Of a stretch of DNA of 64,000 nucleotides, positions 43,178 through 54,874 are shown one piece after another (positions within the stretch are counted from its first letter, which is position 1; the number at the start of each line of letters is the position of its first letter). This stretch comes from Gadus chalcogrammus (Eukaryota; Chordata; Actinopteri; Gadiformes; Gadidae): contig NC_079419.1 in the NCBI RefSeq assembly GCF_026213295.1, positions 21,331,180 to 21,395,179 of the forward strand, in the 5' to 3' direction. The translations under genes were made by a program, and so were the position numbers. The notes beneath the pieces were generated by a model. It saw only the letters and a list, made by a program, of their open reading frames with translations, had not been told where the DNA came from and did no database searches.

Positions 43178-43638
43178 TGTTGCATATTCTTGAAGAAAGT
43201 TGTCCAATCCCGGGTTGCTTTACTTTAACTCACTTTATTTGTTATAAAGTCGGCATGTTTCGGTATGGTAAATGGAGACTACGGAAGGAATTGTATCTAA
43301 CACGTGTGAGAGGAAAATACCGTGATCTACTTCAAGCCCCCCGGGCTTAGGCCCGGGTGGCTCTCTGCCGTCTACCTATTGAACTCTGGCCTGTTCACTC
43401 GACGTCCTCCGTACAGGACGTCAAGCGGGTGTGGCCTATGCAGTGGGCGTGGCCTAGTGGGCGTGGCCGGGGTGACGTTATGGCTTCGGCTTCTTCACTT
43501 AATTAAAGGTGAAGAGGGAGCAGCCTTCAATAACGTCATGCTCCCCTTGTGGCTATGTGAGGGTAACGCAGCTTATATGTTTGGTCCTACTTCCTAGTGG
43601 ACAAGTGAGGGAAGCTTAGATTCTTAAAATACGTAACA
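43178..43638 (-). repeat. 5' LTR of the endogenous retrovirus
   Basis: Plus-strand ends are TGTTGCATATTC and ACGTAACA. On the minus strand an AATAAA (in ACAAATAAAGTGAG, about 43229-43240) precedes the 3' end of the LTR, the usual place of the polyadenylation signal. GGGCGTGGCC words as in the partner LTR. Confidence 0.9.
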
Positions 43639-43800
43639 GACTTTTTGTCTACAACTGCAGTTATTTGGACTGCTCATAACCGCAGCTACCTCGGCGTGAC
43701 CGCCCACTGGATAGATCCAAACAGCCTAGAGCGAAAGAAAGCAGCCTTGGCCTGCAGACGGTTCAAGGGCCGTCATACACATGACCACATTGCTACTGAA
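43639..43800 (+). pseudogene. hAT (BED-finger) transposase, continuation after the retrovirus
   Basis: Directly after the GACT duplicate the frame continues with STTAVIWTAHNRSYLGVTAH, WIDPNSLERKKAALACRRFK and GRHTHDHIATEL, which is what follows the preserved 5' part in this family. It then runs into a GGGCCCCGTTTCCCGATAAC end at about 43803 and is lost. Confidence 0.88.
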
Positions 43801-43802
43801 CT

Positions 43803-44540
43803 GGGCCCCGTTTCCCGATAACTACGGATCTTCGGTCGTACGATCATTCTCACGATGGATCTTGTGATCCATCGTGAATTTTTGTCGCGTTTCTCGAAAC
43901 TCCTCTTGACATGAACGCGCGTGCACTGCGCTAACGACGTCGTAGGATTGTAACTGTCTACTGACACGGTGCTGAAATGGGCTCCGTAGGAGGGGGAGAC
44001 ACAGGAATGTCGCAGGAACATTGTGTTAAAAAGGGTTAATATATATCCCCATCAAGGACAACAGCAGAGTAGCCTACGAAAAAAATAGACTGCAATTATA
44101 TGAATGCTAAAGACATTAAAACACAATTGATTAGGCTTAAGCCGACATATATCAGTCCTAATCCTGAATGCACTGTGCGTTTCACGGCATTTTCCCCCCT
44201 GAAATAATTCCATATGACAAAAAAATAAAAATAGCTTGTGTGACAACTACATTTATCTTAATGGGCGGATTTCTGAAACATGCTTTGCGCAGCAAAGAGA
44301 GCCGACTTAATCTGATTCTGCATAAAGTTTCCTTGATTGATCATTTGATTGGCTTGAAAAGACCCTCCGGAAAAAGGGTAAGGCCTCTAGAAAATGGCGG
44401 ACAAAGGGAGAAAGAGGAGGTCTTTGTTTAAGGCAGAAGAGCTTAACATTCTGCTGGAGGATTATATTATATATAATGTTGGGAAAGTTGAATGAACTGT
44501 GAACACGTTTTCATCCTCATCCTCCTGCCATTGCTCACAT
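43803..44540 (+). mobile_element. PIF-Harbinger 5' region with a small Myb/SANT-like start
   Basis: Begins with GGGCCCCGTTTCCCGATAAC, an end style of Harbinger elements. An ATG at 44394 opens a short frame with basic and helical character (MADKGRKRRSLFKAEELNIL) that stops after 33 codons. Such starts occur in the Myb/SANT-type second protein of Harbinger elements. Its link with the transposase at 46.4-47.4 kb is inferred from order only. Confidence 0.45.
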
Positions 44541-44545
44541 TGCCG

Positions 44546-45335
44546 TGTTCTTTTTGGAAAAAGTCTGCCGAGTCAGGATCGCTTTAACTCACTTTATTTA
44601 GCAAAGGTTTGGACCAGCATACATGAAGCAAAAGGAGGGGAATTGTACAAACAAGCGTGGAGATACACTTAGTAGGGCATTCAAAAGGATGCTTTACCTG
44701 GAGCGTTCTAACCCCCTGGGCTATGTGTTGGGACTTATCTACTGGGCAGGCGTGGACTCAGTTATGTGCTCTGATTGGCTAAGCATGGTGTTGAACTCCC
44801 GCCTCTCTGGATGTTGTATGTGTCTCTATGCTGCTCCCTTGTGGCTATGTGTTGGCATTACAACTTGCTTTGTCGTATGGTGCTGACCCCTTGTGGCTAT
44901 GTGTTGGCATTGCAATTTGTTATGTGGCCCTGAACTTCTGAGTTTGTTGAACACCTGGGCCGCTCGTATCTGTAGAATTGACACATGACGAATGGCCTCC
45001 TTTATGAGCTGGATGCCTCCCTAGGCTCCGGATCCCTCCTTAGCGTGATAAAGAAGACTCTTTAATTGGTAAGGGCATATGTGGCTTTGGTATGAGTGTG
45101 TGAATTACGTTACATGGCTATGTGCGGGAATTACACTTGTTCTTGTGGCCTTGAGCGTCTGGGTGTCTCGAACATCTTGACCGCTCGTATCTCTAGAATT
45201 GACACATGATGAATGGCCTCCTGTATGAGCTGGACGCCTCCCTAGGCTCCGGATCCCTCCTTAGCGTGAGAAAGAAGACTCTTTAATTGGTAAGGGCATA
45301 TGTGGCCTTGGTATGAATGTGTGAATTACGTTACA
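44546..45335 (-). repeat. Solo-LTR-like element with an internal duplication of about 220 bp
   Basis: TG...CA-type ends on the plus strand are TGTTCTTTTTGG and GAATTACGTTACA. On the minus strand TAAATAAAGTGAGTTAAAG near the end resembles the polyadenylation area of the retroviral LTRs. Two copies of a unit of about 220 bp (about 44890-45113 and 45114-45335; GACACATGA(C/T)GAATGGCCTC, CCTCCCTAGGCTCCGGATCC) lie in tandem. No target duplication visible. Confidence 0.6.
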
Positions 45336-46236
45336 ACGTGAAGGATCTCCCTCTACCGTGATACCCACATGGCTATCACTCCCCCGGGGATGCCATGGAA
45401 GACTGAGAAGCCTATGGCCATGGCGCATTCTTCCTCATCGTTGAGGGAATGCGCCTTGTTCTACTCCGCACCGGTCGAATTGGGTTGATGTCGAACTTTG
45501 GACGCTTTCTTTTTCGCTCCACATCGGACTTAGTGTTGCCAGTGACCGCAGTTATGTCAGCTATTCCCCCCCCCCCCACTTCTTAAAATGTTGCTTGTTG
45601 ATGTAGGCACCTTTGAACCGTTTATTCTTTGAGTTTTGAAATAAAAAAAACTTTTTTCAAACATGATGTTCATTTGACATTCTTTTACTGACGACGACGC
45701 AGTCGTTACAGTGTGAAAATCATGCAATCACTATGTTTCACAATGTTTCTGTCAACTGCAGCCTAATATGAACCACAATGGTCTCCTCAAATGATATAGC
45801 ACACTTCAGTGGCCGCAATAGATGAGCGGCTCTGTTGCTTTTATTGTCGTGCAAAATGTGTGCATGTTTTGGTGTTAAGGCTGTTAAAATTACTCTTGGT
45901 TTAAATCCTTGAAAGGAAAAAGGTGTCTGGCTATACAAAGCATCATTTAAAAACAATTGTAACTATACTATATAATTATAATACTATATGTAAGACTATA
46001 ATACTATAAAACTATATAAAATAATATATGTGGAAACACCGGCAATGATGTTTGATATAGGCCTACCCTTAACAAATTAGCTGTTTAACATTACCAAGTG
46101 TCTGATTGATTGTTAATCATGTGTTGATAGTGTAGTGTTGTAGGCATGACGCATCAAATTAACAATCGTTGACAGGTTTGATTAATTAGTCTCTGAACAT
46201 AGGCCTATGTAGTGCAAGGGACAATGCAGTACATCA
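45336..46236. other. No gene seen
   Basis: Contains a C-run (45566-45579), an AATAAA at about 45638, and AT-rich sequence. No protein motif. It may be intron or untranslated sequence of the Harbinger element. Confidence 0.4.
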
Positions 46237-46277
46237 GTGCGAATAATGTCTGGGAGACAGCGTGTGCTAGCGCTCTG

Positions 46278-47405
<1,128 letters not shown>

Positions 47406-47704
47406 TGACTCTGGGGAGGAGGATGCTGATGATGTGACTTTTGTCGACCTTCATGATGCCTTACAACAGGGATGCCAGGGTGAAATTGGTCAGGGGGCCA
47501 TATTTTTTCAAGAGAGACCCCAGGGGGCCGGATTACACTTTCGGACTGAAAAGGCCAAACACTGCCTCAACACATGGATAGGCAGGCTATTTTAAATTAT
47601 GCTCGAAGGCCTAGACATCAAAAATAAATTGCATTGGCCCCAAAATAGCCTCACAATGATGCCTACAATTACATAGCCTAAAGCAGGAGACAGCTCCCCT
47701 CTAA

Positions 47705-48522
47705 CTGTGTGTTCACACCAAACGCGAAATTCTTCGCCCGTTCGCGTTGTCGCCGAAGTTTTGTCGCGCCAAACATCATAATCTGTCGCTATGCAAGTTT
47801 TGTTGGATTTGTCGCGCCACAACAAGGTAACCACCATTGCATGTCTTTACCTTTTGTGGAAGAGGGAGAGACGTCGGAGGACCCGACGCAGTATATTCAT
47901 AATATTGTAATGACCACGGAAGAGGCAGTGAATGAAGTATTGAATAGACAGAGATTTATTAGATAGGCCTATCTAATAAACCGTTGGAACACACAAGACC
48001 GGAAACATAGCAATGCCGGTAAACAAACCCAGAGAAGCCCAATCCCTATGAGAGCTCCCCGCGCTACGGCTATCCGGAGGCGCACAGAGCTTTTGGCCGT
48101 GATATTATCTATACAATTATAGTATATTATATACTATTATATATAGAGCTCCGGGAGTCGCAAACGGCAACATTCACTTTCTCCTCCATGCTGCAGTTCA
48201 CCCCGGACTGCACTGCACTGAGTTTGACAGTTGAACGCTGATTGGCTGTTACGTTACACATGTGACTCAGTGGCCACGCTGTTGAACGCTGATTGGCTGT
48301 CATCACGCGAAATTCGCGTCAAAGTTCAAATATTTGAACTCGAGCGAATTTTTCGCGCAACAAATTCTCGTGAACACGTTCGCCTGTGCACGGGAAAAGT
48401 GTGGCGCGACAAATCAAAACTTTTCGCCCGTTTTCTCTCGCGAAAAATTCACCCAAAACGCGTCTATACGTTCACTTTGTATGGGATCCTGTCGCCCCGT
48501 CGCGTTTGGTGTGAACACACGG
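47705..48522. mobile_element. MITE (818 bp) with TAA duplication
   Basis: Left end CTGTGTGTTCACACCAAACG, right end CGTTTGGTGTGAACACACGG, flanked by TAA at 47702-47704 and 48523-48525. The subterminal CGCGAAATTC/GAATTTTTCGCG words recur. A GTTGAACGCTGATTGGCTGT block is duplicated (about 48232 and 48281). Harbinger-like by its 3-bp duplication. No transposase. Confidence 0.85.
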
Positions 48523-48637
48523 TAAGAACTTAACATTTTCCTATCCAAGCAAGTAGCCTCATTTATAAATGAGAAATGCAACAAAATAGACTAGGTGCCA
48601 ACAAAACACATTTCCTATTAATAACACAAGTGTAAAA

Positions 48638-48821
48638 TGTTATGTATGAAGCTGAAGGTGCTTCGTTTATGGTGACCACTAGGTGGCACCTCTGACTTGT
48701 ATAAATTCCCGTGCACAATAAACCAGCCTCGCTGAAGTTGTAGAACAAGATACAATGTTTCTGTGTTGATCTCTGTAGGGCTGTGAAGGATAGTCACGTA
48801 AAAGATACAGGGAACATAACA
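48638..48821 (+). repeat. 5' LTR (or its right part) of a second gypsy element
   Basis: TGTTATGTATGAAGC ... GGAACATAACA, containing CAATAAACC, followed at once by TAAATTGGCGATGAGG, a primer-binding-type sequence of fish gypsy elements. Confidence 0.65.
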
Positions 48822-48995
48822 TAAATTGGCGATGAGGTGCGTAGTTCTGAAGTCGTTTGACTGGTCATCAGAACAAAAGAAGAACCACGTTGGAAGCTAG
48901 CTAGTGAGCTAGAGTGTATCTGTTAAGAGGTGATAAGCCAATCTTCTAACGAAGACTCCGTTATTGAAGAGAAGGCAACTGAGAGCGGACGCATC

Positions 48996-49420
48996 ATGGC
49001 GGGAATAATTGGAAATATGGATCCCTTTGATGATACCGGTGAACAATGGGCAACGTATATTGAGCGTTTTGAACATTACATTCTGGCTAATGAGATCAGA
49101 ACAGCTAAGAAGGTGCCGGTGTTGTTTAATGTGATGGGACCAAGAACTTAAAGATTACTTCGCAGTTTGGTGGCTCCTGACAAGCCTGGGGAGATGGATT
49201 ATGGACGTGTTGTGGAAGTATTGCAAACCCATTTCGCTCCAAGACCGCTTGTTATAGCGGAAAGATTCCGGTTCCACAAGCATAATCAGGGGGAAGAGGA
49301 AACCGTTGCGCAGTACGTTGCTGTACTGAAAAGACTTTCGGAACATTGTGAGTTCGGTGCTTATAGGCCGCAAGGTGAAGCACGAAAAGTCCTTTAGAAA
49401 ATGAATCCCGTTCCACTCAC
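48996..49420 (+). pseudogene. Gypsy gag fragment
   Basis: The ATG at 48996 gives MAGIIGNMDPFDDTGEQWAT, then a TAA-type stop at 49149-49151. The same kind of reading resumes with VEVLQTHFAPRPLVIAERFR and RLSEHCEFGAYR, a gypsy Gag capsid signature similar in kind to that of the 10.4-kb element (LSEHCEFGEGR). Truncated near 49420. No pol and no 3' LTR were found. Confidence 0.8.
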
Positions 49421-49819
49421 TGGCATCTACACAATCTTTAGCTTATAAAAAAGAACGAGTCGTGGTTAGTTACCAAAAAAAAGTTTGTCGCTGATTTTCC
49501 AGTCGATTGTCTATATGGCTTTGTTTTATGCAGAACTAGAGACTTCAGAGCGTAATAAGATTTTTGTCGGGAGCCGTGCCACGGTTCGACATGTGATCAT
49601 GCTTATCCAATGAGAGGGCTGCTTTTTGTAAACAGAATGGCAATATGGCGGCTCCCGTGTGGTTTAGATCCAACGTGAACGATATATATAATATATATAT
49701 ATAATATATATAATATATATATAATAGAGGAAAACACTCGAACATTCACCATACCTTCGTCGAGCACTACGGACGACGAAGATAATGAACCAAAGAGTTA
49801 TAAAAAACTCATAAAAACA
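49421..49819. other. No gene seen; (AT)-rich microsatellite
   Basis: An (AT)-based tract lies at 49682-49725. GGGAGCCGTGCCAC and its near-inverse GGCGGCTCCCGTGTGG (49568 and 49648) suggest the ends of a small inverted-repeat element of about 95 bp. Confidence 0.5.
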
Positions 49820-49879
49820 TTGAAAAGCAAACAAAAATATACATGTTATATACATATTACTTCGAACAAGTACGAGAAT

Positions 49880-50359
49880 GTAAATTGTTTCACCGCTGCA
49901 CGATGGAATACATACAGGACAAGCCTACAGAAGTGGCTCGGTTTGGAGGGTGAGTCTCGGGACCTGGCTGAGAACTTTAAACACTGTGTTGATGTCGAGT
50001 TTGACAATATTCCCGAGGAAGCTGGCTTCCATCACACGTGCTACCGTAGATTTACGGACAAAAATGCCATCGCAAAGGTGGAAAGACGTCTTGCACGTGA
50101 GAGACAAAAAGCTACTGAAGACCCCGAGGACACAGAAGACCACGAGGCCATTCCATCGACTTCTAGCAGCAGGAGTCCAACAAAGAAACTGCGATCCAGG
50201 TCAGGGCTGCCAATCGCAGGCTCAGGGCCCGTCCTTCCTGCCCTGTGCATAATTTGTAAAAAAAAAAAGGAGAACAAGTTTATCTACCGAGGAGGCCATC
50301 GAAAAAGGGATCCTTTGTCCAAAGCTGAAACACTAATGTTGGGCAAAATAACCTGCTGA
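49880..50359 (+). CDS. Unrecognised Cys/His-containing protein fragment (about 160 codons)
   Basis: Open frame with a helical start (WNTYRTSLQKWLGLEGESRD), a conserved-looking FDNIPEEAGFHHTCYRRFTD, a basic/acidic linker and a CIICKKKK pair followed by GHRKRDPLSKAETL. Spacing of His-Thr-Cys and CxxC suggests metal binding. Proteins of this shape recur in fish genomes as far as I remember, always near repeats, but I cannot name the family. The 5' part (before 49880) does not read as protein and the 3' end stops shortly after KAETLMLGK, so this is probably the N-terminal exon of a larger mobile-element gene. Confidence 0.45.
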   Translation, partial: VNCFTAARWNTYRTSLQKWLGLEGESRDLAENFKHCVDVEFDNIPEEAGFHHTCYRRFTDKNAIAKVERRLARERQKATEDPEDTEDHEAIPSTSSSRSPTKKLRSRSGLPIAGSGPVLPALCIICKKKKENKFIYRGGHRKRDPLSKAETLMLGKITC

Positions 50360-50399
50360 ATACATCACATGTACATTATAAATATAGCTAACTCCTACC

Positions 50400-50976
50400 C
50401 TAGCCTGATGAGCACATCACATGGCAGTCACCTTACAATATAGTCAACTTTTAACACATAACACACACATGATAATATAGTCAGGTCGAGGCCAGAGCCA
50501 AGGCCCCATTTCTCCTCCAGGCAAATGGTAAACACTCAGACAATGCACCAGTCATCCTCAAGAACGGGAGAGCCACAAACAGGAGACTCTGTGAGGCTCT
50601 CCCCCGTCAGGAAGAACACAAGAAGATACACATGCATACACTAGGGCCTGGGAGGCAAGGTCAAGCAAAGACACACAGAACCATACACATCTTAAACGCA
50701 CACACCTCATCGAGAGGAAGATACAGCATAAAACTGTATCACACAGGGACTCTTGGCCCTTTTCTTCTGAAGCAGACCTTCCACGGAGGCGAAGCTCTGG
50801 ACGAACCATCAGCGCTGATTAGGGACTTAGACATATTCGATCTCTCACGCTTTATGACTCTGTATAACCGTTGCCACTTTATTTAATAAATCCAAGGTCC
50901 TCGTGCCGACAGACTTTATTACCTCTCCGTCTCATTTCATCTGGTCCAGTAACTAGACAGACCGTTTTTCCCAACA
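50400..50976 (+). repeat. LTR of a second retrovirus-like element
   Basis: The right end is fixed by CCCAACA (to 50976) followed by ATTTGGTGACCCTGACGTGA, nearly the same junction as in the 37.9-43.6 kb retrovirus. AATAAA at 50885-50890 lies about 90 bases before the end. The left edge is uncertain and no partner LTR is seen in the window. Confidence 0.65.
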
Positions 50977-52806
50977 ATTTGGTGACCCTGACGTGATTTT
51001 TTCTGAATTGAACACGCAACTGGGAAACGAGAGACGGAGAGCGGCACGACCTCGGGACCCCGGAGCACCGGACCGATTCCTGCAGTCTCACCTCGCGATC
51101 GCCCAACAAAAGGTAGGCAGAACCTGTTGATAAAATCCAAACTCTGCATAGTTATATAGGAACCACATTAGGAGGTGAGACTGTGAGAGCGGTTCGCTAC
51201 GGGATATCTCGTGGGGACGAATAGAACTGCATCCCAGCATTGCCCCATAAACCCGATTGACCCTGAACGCGTGACACATCGAATATCGGCTCGTTGCATG
51301 GTGAAAGAATACCCTCGAGACCATAGGGCCTATAAGAATCGGTCATAGTGATACAAGACTACCGATGGCCTAGTAATAAATGCCTGGGCCAAGAGTGGAA
51401 CCCAGAGGGATGCCTGGGCCGCGGGTGGAACCCAGAGGGAAAGAGAAGAAAAAACTAGGGCCTATAAGAATCGGTCATAGTGATACAAGACTACCGATGG
51501 CCTAGTAATAAATGCCTGGGCCAAGAGTGGAACCCAGAGGGATGCCTGGGCCGCGGGTGGAACCCAGAGGGAAAGAGAAGAAAAAACTAGGGCCGATAAG
51601 AATCGGTCATAGTGATACAAGACTACCGATGGCCTAGTAATAAATGCCTGGGCCAAGAGTGGAACCCAGAGGGATGCCTGGGCCGCGGGTGGAACCCAGA
51701 GGGAATGAGAAGAAACTAGGCTCGTTGCATGGTGAATGAAATACCCTCGAGACCCTAGGGCAGTCATACTCAAGTAGCGGCCCGCGGGCCTTTTGTGGCC
51801 CGCGGGGTGTCTATTAAAGGCCCTCGAGCTGTTTTGAAAAGTTTTTTTAATTATTAAAAAAATAAATAATAATAATAATAATAATAATCTTCCTGGGCGC
51901 TCTTATTTTGAAACCGCGCGCCACGATCTCAATACGAGGCTGGGGGTTGCAACGATAAACAGATAGCACTCCAGCCCACAGACCGCTCCAGCCCTCCCAA
52001 ACTCGAGGCAGACAGTCCATCTCAGCAGCAGTCAAGGCCGATTTAGGGTCGTTTTCGACGCAGAGACGTAAGCACGTAATTTACACAAGGGACTTGTTTT
52101 AGACAAGTTTTGATTTACGGTTCCTTTAAGGTTCCTTAAGGATTGCGCGTGTTGCAAGGGGATTCTCCGCCAGAACAGTAGGGGGAGCAACGAACGAATC
52201 TGTGGGCGTGGAAGTGGAAATCGCTGGCTTGTTTATATTTATAATTATCATAATACGTTCTTGTGTTTTCTTCTTCTCCTTCTTCAAAATTCTTCATTCG
52301 CTTCTGTCACAGCCTTTTAAAAATGGCGCTATTATGCTGTAAAACCGGAAATGTGAGACTCCTGAAAGGATGTGGTTAGCTGGCCAATCACAGTCTTTGC
52401 GAGCTGCGTAGGGCCGTAGTGTTTTAGTCGCATAGTCAGGATTTTTGGCCGACGCACTTAAGCACGTAAGGGGGGATATTTTACCGCGCATGGGGGGGTT
52501 ATGTATCTTACGTGCTTACGCGTTACGTCTAAAACAGAGCATACATCGGCCTCCGTCACACGTATACCGACCGGCCCCTTGAGTCACTGAAAAAAAAATT
52601 GTGGCCCCTCATCATTTCTACTTGAGTACCCCTGCCCTAGGGCCTATAAGAATCGGTCATAGTGATACAAGACTACCGATGGCCAAGTAATGAATGTGTA
52701 TTAAATAATTCTATGTGGTAAGAAGGTTAGAGTCCTTTATCAGGGTTAGAGTCCCTTTGCAGAGGAAACAGTATGCCTGGGGCACGAGTGACACACAGAG
52801 AGACAG

Positions 52807-52838
<32 letters not shown>

Positions 52839-53111
52839 GCCCAGAGAGAGAATGACGGAGTGGCTGTGTGTGTGTGTGTAAGAGGCCCAGAGAGAGAGAA
52901 AGAAAGAGAACGAGCGTATTTGTGGGCCGGCTAAATATAGAAATCAATCAATCAATGATAACCCGGCTATGTGTGCAACGCTTGCTTGCTTTGTTATGCT
53001 CAACGCTATTTTACCGTGTCTGATGATTGTGGGTGCGGGTCACGGAATGAGAAGTCTGTTGATATGTTTCTGTGTGTGCGTTTGGAGGAGACAGAATGAG
53101 AAAGGTCTGTT

Positions 53112-53155
<44 letters not shown>

Positions 53156-53940
53156 TGTCAGAGGGAGCGAGAGAGATAGCAAGGAGAGATAGCAAGGAGA
53201 GCTAAAGTCGGAGGACGATCGAGAGGGACCATTTTTCCTCTAGACAGTTGGAGGTAGCGATAGAGTGCGTGTTTTTCTAACAATGAACGGTTGTTTCAGG
53301 ACCACGAGAAGGGGCTCTGTATGGTTTTCAGGCCCAGAGTGTAATCCCCTTTCCCATATGTGTAGTCCTCCCATTTGAGGTCCCCGTCCACCATATTTGA
53401 AGTCCTCTACTCCACCTCATGTTGTAGTTCCCCTCCCTAGAATTGTATGGAAGTTAGAACCTGTGAGGGTGTTTTGGTTCGGCCTGACGAGGCCTGTACC
53501 AATTTCGGTGGTCAGCTTCGTAGTTTTGTGTATATATAAATTTGGAAAGGGGGAGCAGTATTAAGTTATATATAATAAAGTGAAAAGTTATTTGTGAATG
53601 AAGGGACAGAAGGATCTTTTTGTGTGTGAGAGATAGTTATTAGGCCTTGTTCCATGATGGAGAGTTGAGGATGTTGCATTCCAGGCTTATCTGTTAACGG
53701 TCCTAGCTGCTGCTTGACCCTAAGGGGAGTGAGGAAGGGTGAGAGAGAGAGAACACATTTCCCCCCCATTTGTCGACCTACACCATTCAGGCAGTACAGA
53801 GAGACACACTAACACACAGTACAGAGAAAGGAAATAGAGTGTGTTCAACTGAAAGCGTGTGGTGGCCATACGCCATAAAATACCACATATCCAAGGAATG
53901 CAGGTAGAGCTCTGTTGAGTTTTCAGGCTTTGATAAATTT
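50977..53940 (+). other. Retroviral leader filled with tandem repeats; no coding frame
   Basis: A donor-like AAAAG|GTAGGC lies at 51113. A unit of about 132 bp (AGGGCCTATAAGAATCGGTC ... CTGGGCC(A/G)(A/C)G) begins at 51325, 51457 and 51589. A fourth, partial copy begins at 52639 on the far side of a hAT insertion. (TG)n tracts lie at 52808-52833 and 53117-53152. No gag, pol or env motif. Confidence 0.65.
51761..52634. mobile_element. Non-autonomous hAT (874 bp) in the leader repeats, perfect 8-bp duplication
   Basis: Left end CAGTCATACTCAAGTAG, right end CTACTTGAGTACCCCTG, flanked by CCCTAGGG at 51753-51760 and 52635-52642. No coding content. Insertion into the repeat array dates the array as older. 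Confidence 0.92.
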
Positions 53941-54425
53941 GTAGTTCCCTGTCTGCCATGTTTGAAGTTCTTTGTAGTCTCTGTCCATAGGTTTCACCTG
54001 AACAACCCCTCTGCTGGCCGAGAAAAGGAACTACCCATGGTTTCTCTCACACCCAGCCCCCAGAGCACGCTCGCTTTCAAGGCGTTATGGCCGCACCCAA
54101 CGTGGGAGGGAGACACCCTTATCTGTTGTCTTGCACCAAACAGCACCCCGTACTGAGGAGGGAGAGAGAGCGTGTTCTCCTGAGGGAGGGAGAGAGTCAC
54201 AGGGAGACACACAGTGGATATTCACATTATGGCTAATTGTAGTTCCCTGTCTGCCATGTTTGAAGTTCTTTGTAGTCTCTGTCCATAGGCTTCACCTGAA
54301 CAACCCCTCTGCTGGCCGAGAAAAGGAACTACCCATGGTTTCTCTCACACCCAGCCCCCAGAGCACGCTCGCTTTCAAGGCGTTATGGCCGCACCCAACG
54401 TGGGAGGGAGACACCCTTATCTGTT
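53935..54425. repeat. Direct repeat of about 187 bp, two copies
   Basis: GTAGTTCCCTGTCTGCCATG ... GGGAGACACCCTTATCTGTT occurs at about 53941-54126 and 54239-54425, almost identical. A further pair (GGGGTGAAGGGGGA(C/T)CCCTA ... CTTCCTGTTTACGTTTTATG) lies at about 54495-54549 and 54657-54709. Function unknown. Confidence 0.9.
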
Positions 54426-54608
54426 AGTAGTTGATATTATGTGCTGTTAGGGTCCATTCCTATCTGAACTCACTTCCGGTTTGGGGAGGGGGGGTGGGGG
54501 TGAAGGGGGACCCCTATTCACAGAGGTACTTCCTGTTTACGTTTTATGACGTGTAATGCCAGTGGTGAACCTGTAGGGGTCGCTGGGGTGCGGGATCTGT
54601 ATAGTCAG

Positions 54609-54642
<34 letters not shown>

Positions 54643-54725
54643 GGTTTGGGAGGGGGTGGGGGTGAAGGGGGATCCCTATTCACAGGTACCGCTTCCTGTT
54701 TACGTTTTATGATGGGTCATAAACA

Positions 54726-54740
54726 TAGTTTAAAAAGGGG
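54726..54740 (+). promoter_or_regulatory. Possible promoter of the four-exon gene
   Basis: ATAGTTTAAAAAGGGGG resembles a TATA-type element about 140 bases upstream of the start codon at 54875. Position and sequence only; weak. Confidence 0.25.
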
Positions 54741-54874
54741 GCGACGGCTGCTGTAGGGTCCCCGCATTCATCAATGTACGGCCTCTGACCCCGGACGTTA
54801 GACACACTATTCTAAGATAGTAAACGCGTCGTAGCAGCTGGAAGAAAAAAAACATCGATCCGTCCTGCACTGCT

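Larger units (their letters stand above)
37876..43638 (-). mobile_element. Endogenous retrovirus, minus orientation, mostly decayed
   Basis: Two 461-bp LTRs (37876-38336 and 43178-43638), TG...CA, with GACT on both sides (37872-37875 and 43639-43642). On the minus strand the LTR at 43178-43638 is the 5' one. It is followed by ATTTGGTGACCTCCGACG, a primer-binding-site-like sequence, and then a splice donor AGGTAAGT (about 43084-43091). A purine-rich GACCAAGGAGGGAT lies just upstream of the 3' LTR (minus, 38337-38350). Internal length is only about 4.8 kb, and of the genes only an envelope tail is recognisable, so most of gag-pol is deleted or decayed. It lies inside the hAT transposase gene. 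Confidence 0.88.

Noticed and set aside
44546..45335. A solo LTR of the same family as the 37.9-43.6 kb retrovirus
   Set aside because: Only the polyadenylation-area sequence is similar. The rest does not align and no target duplication is visible, so it is listed as LTR-like only.
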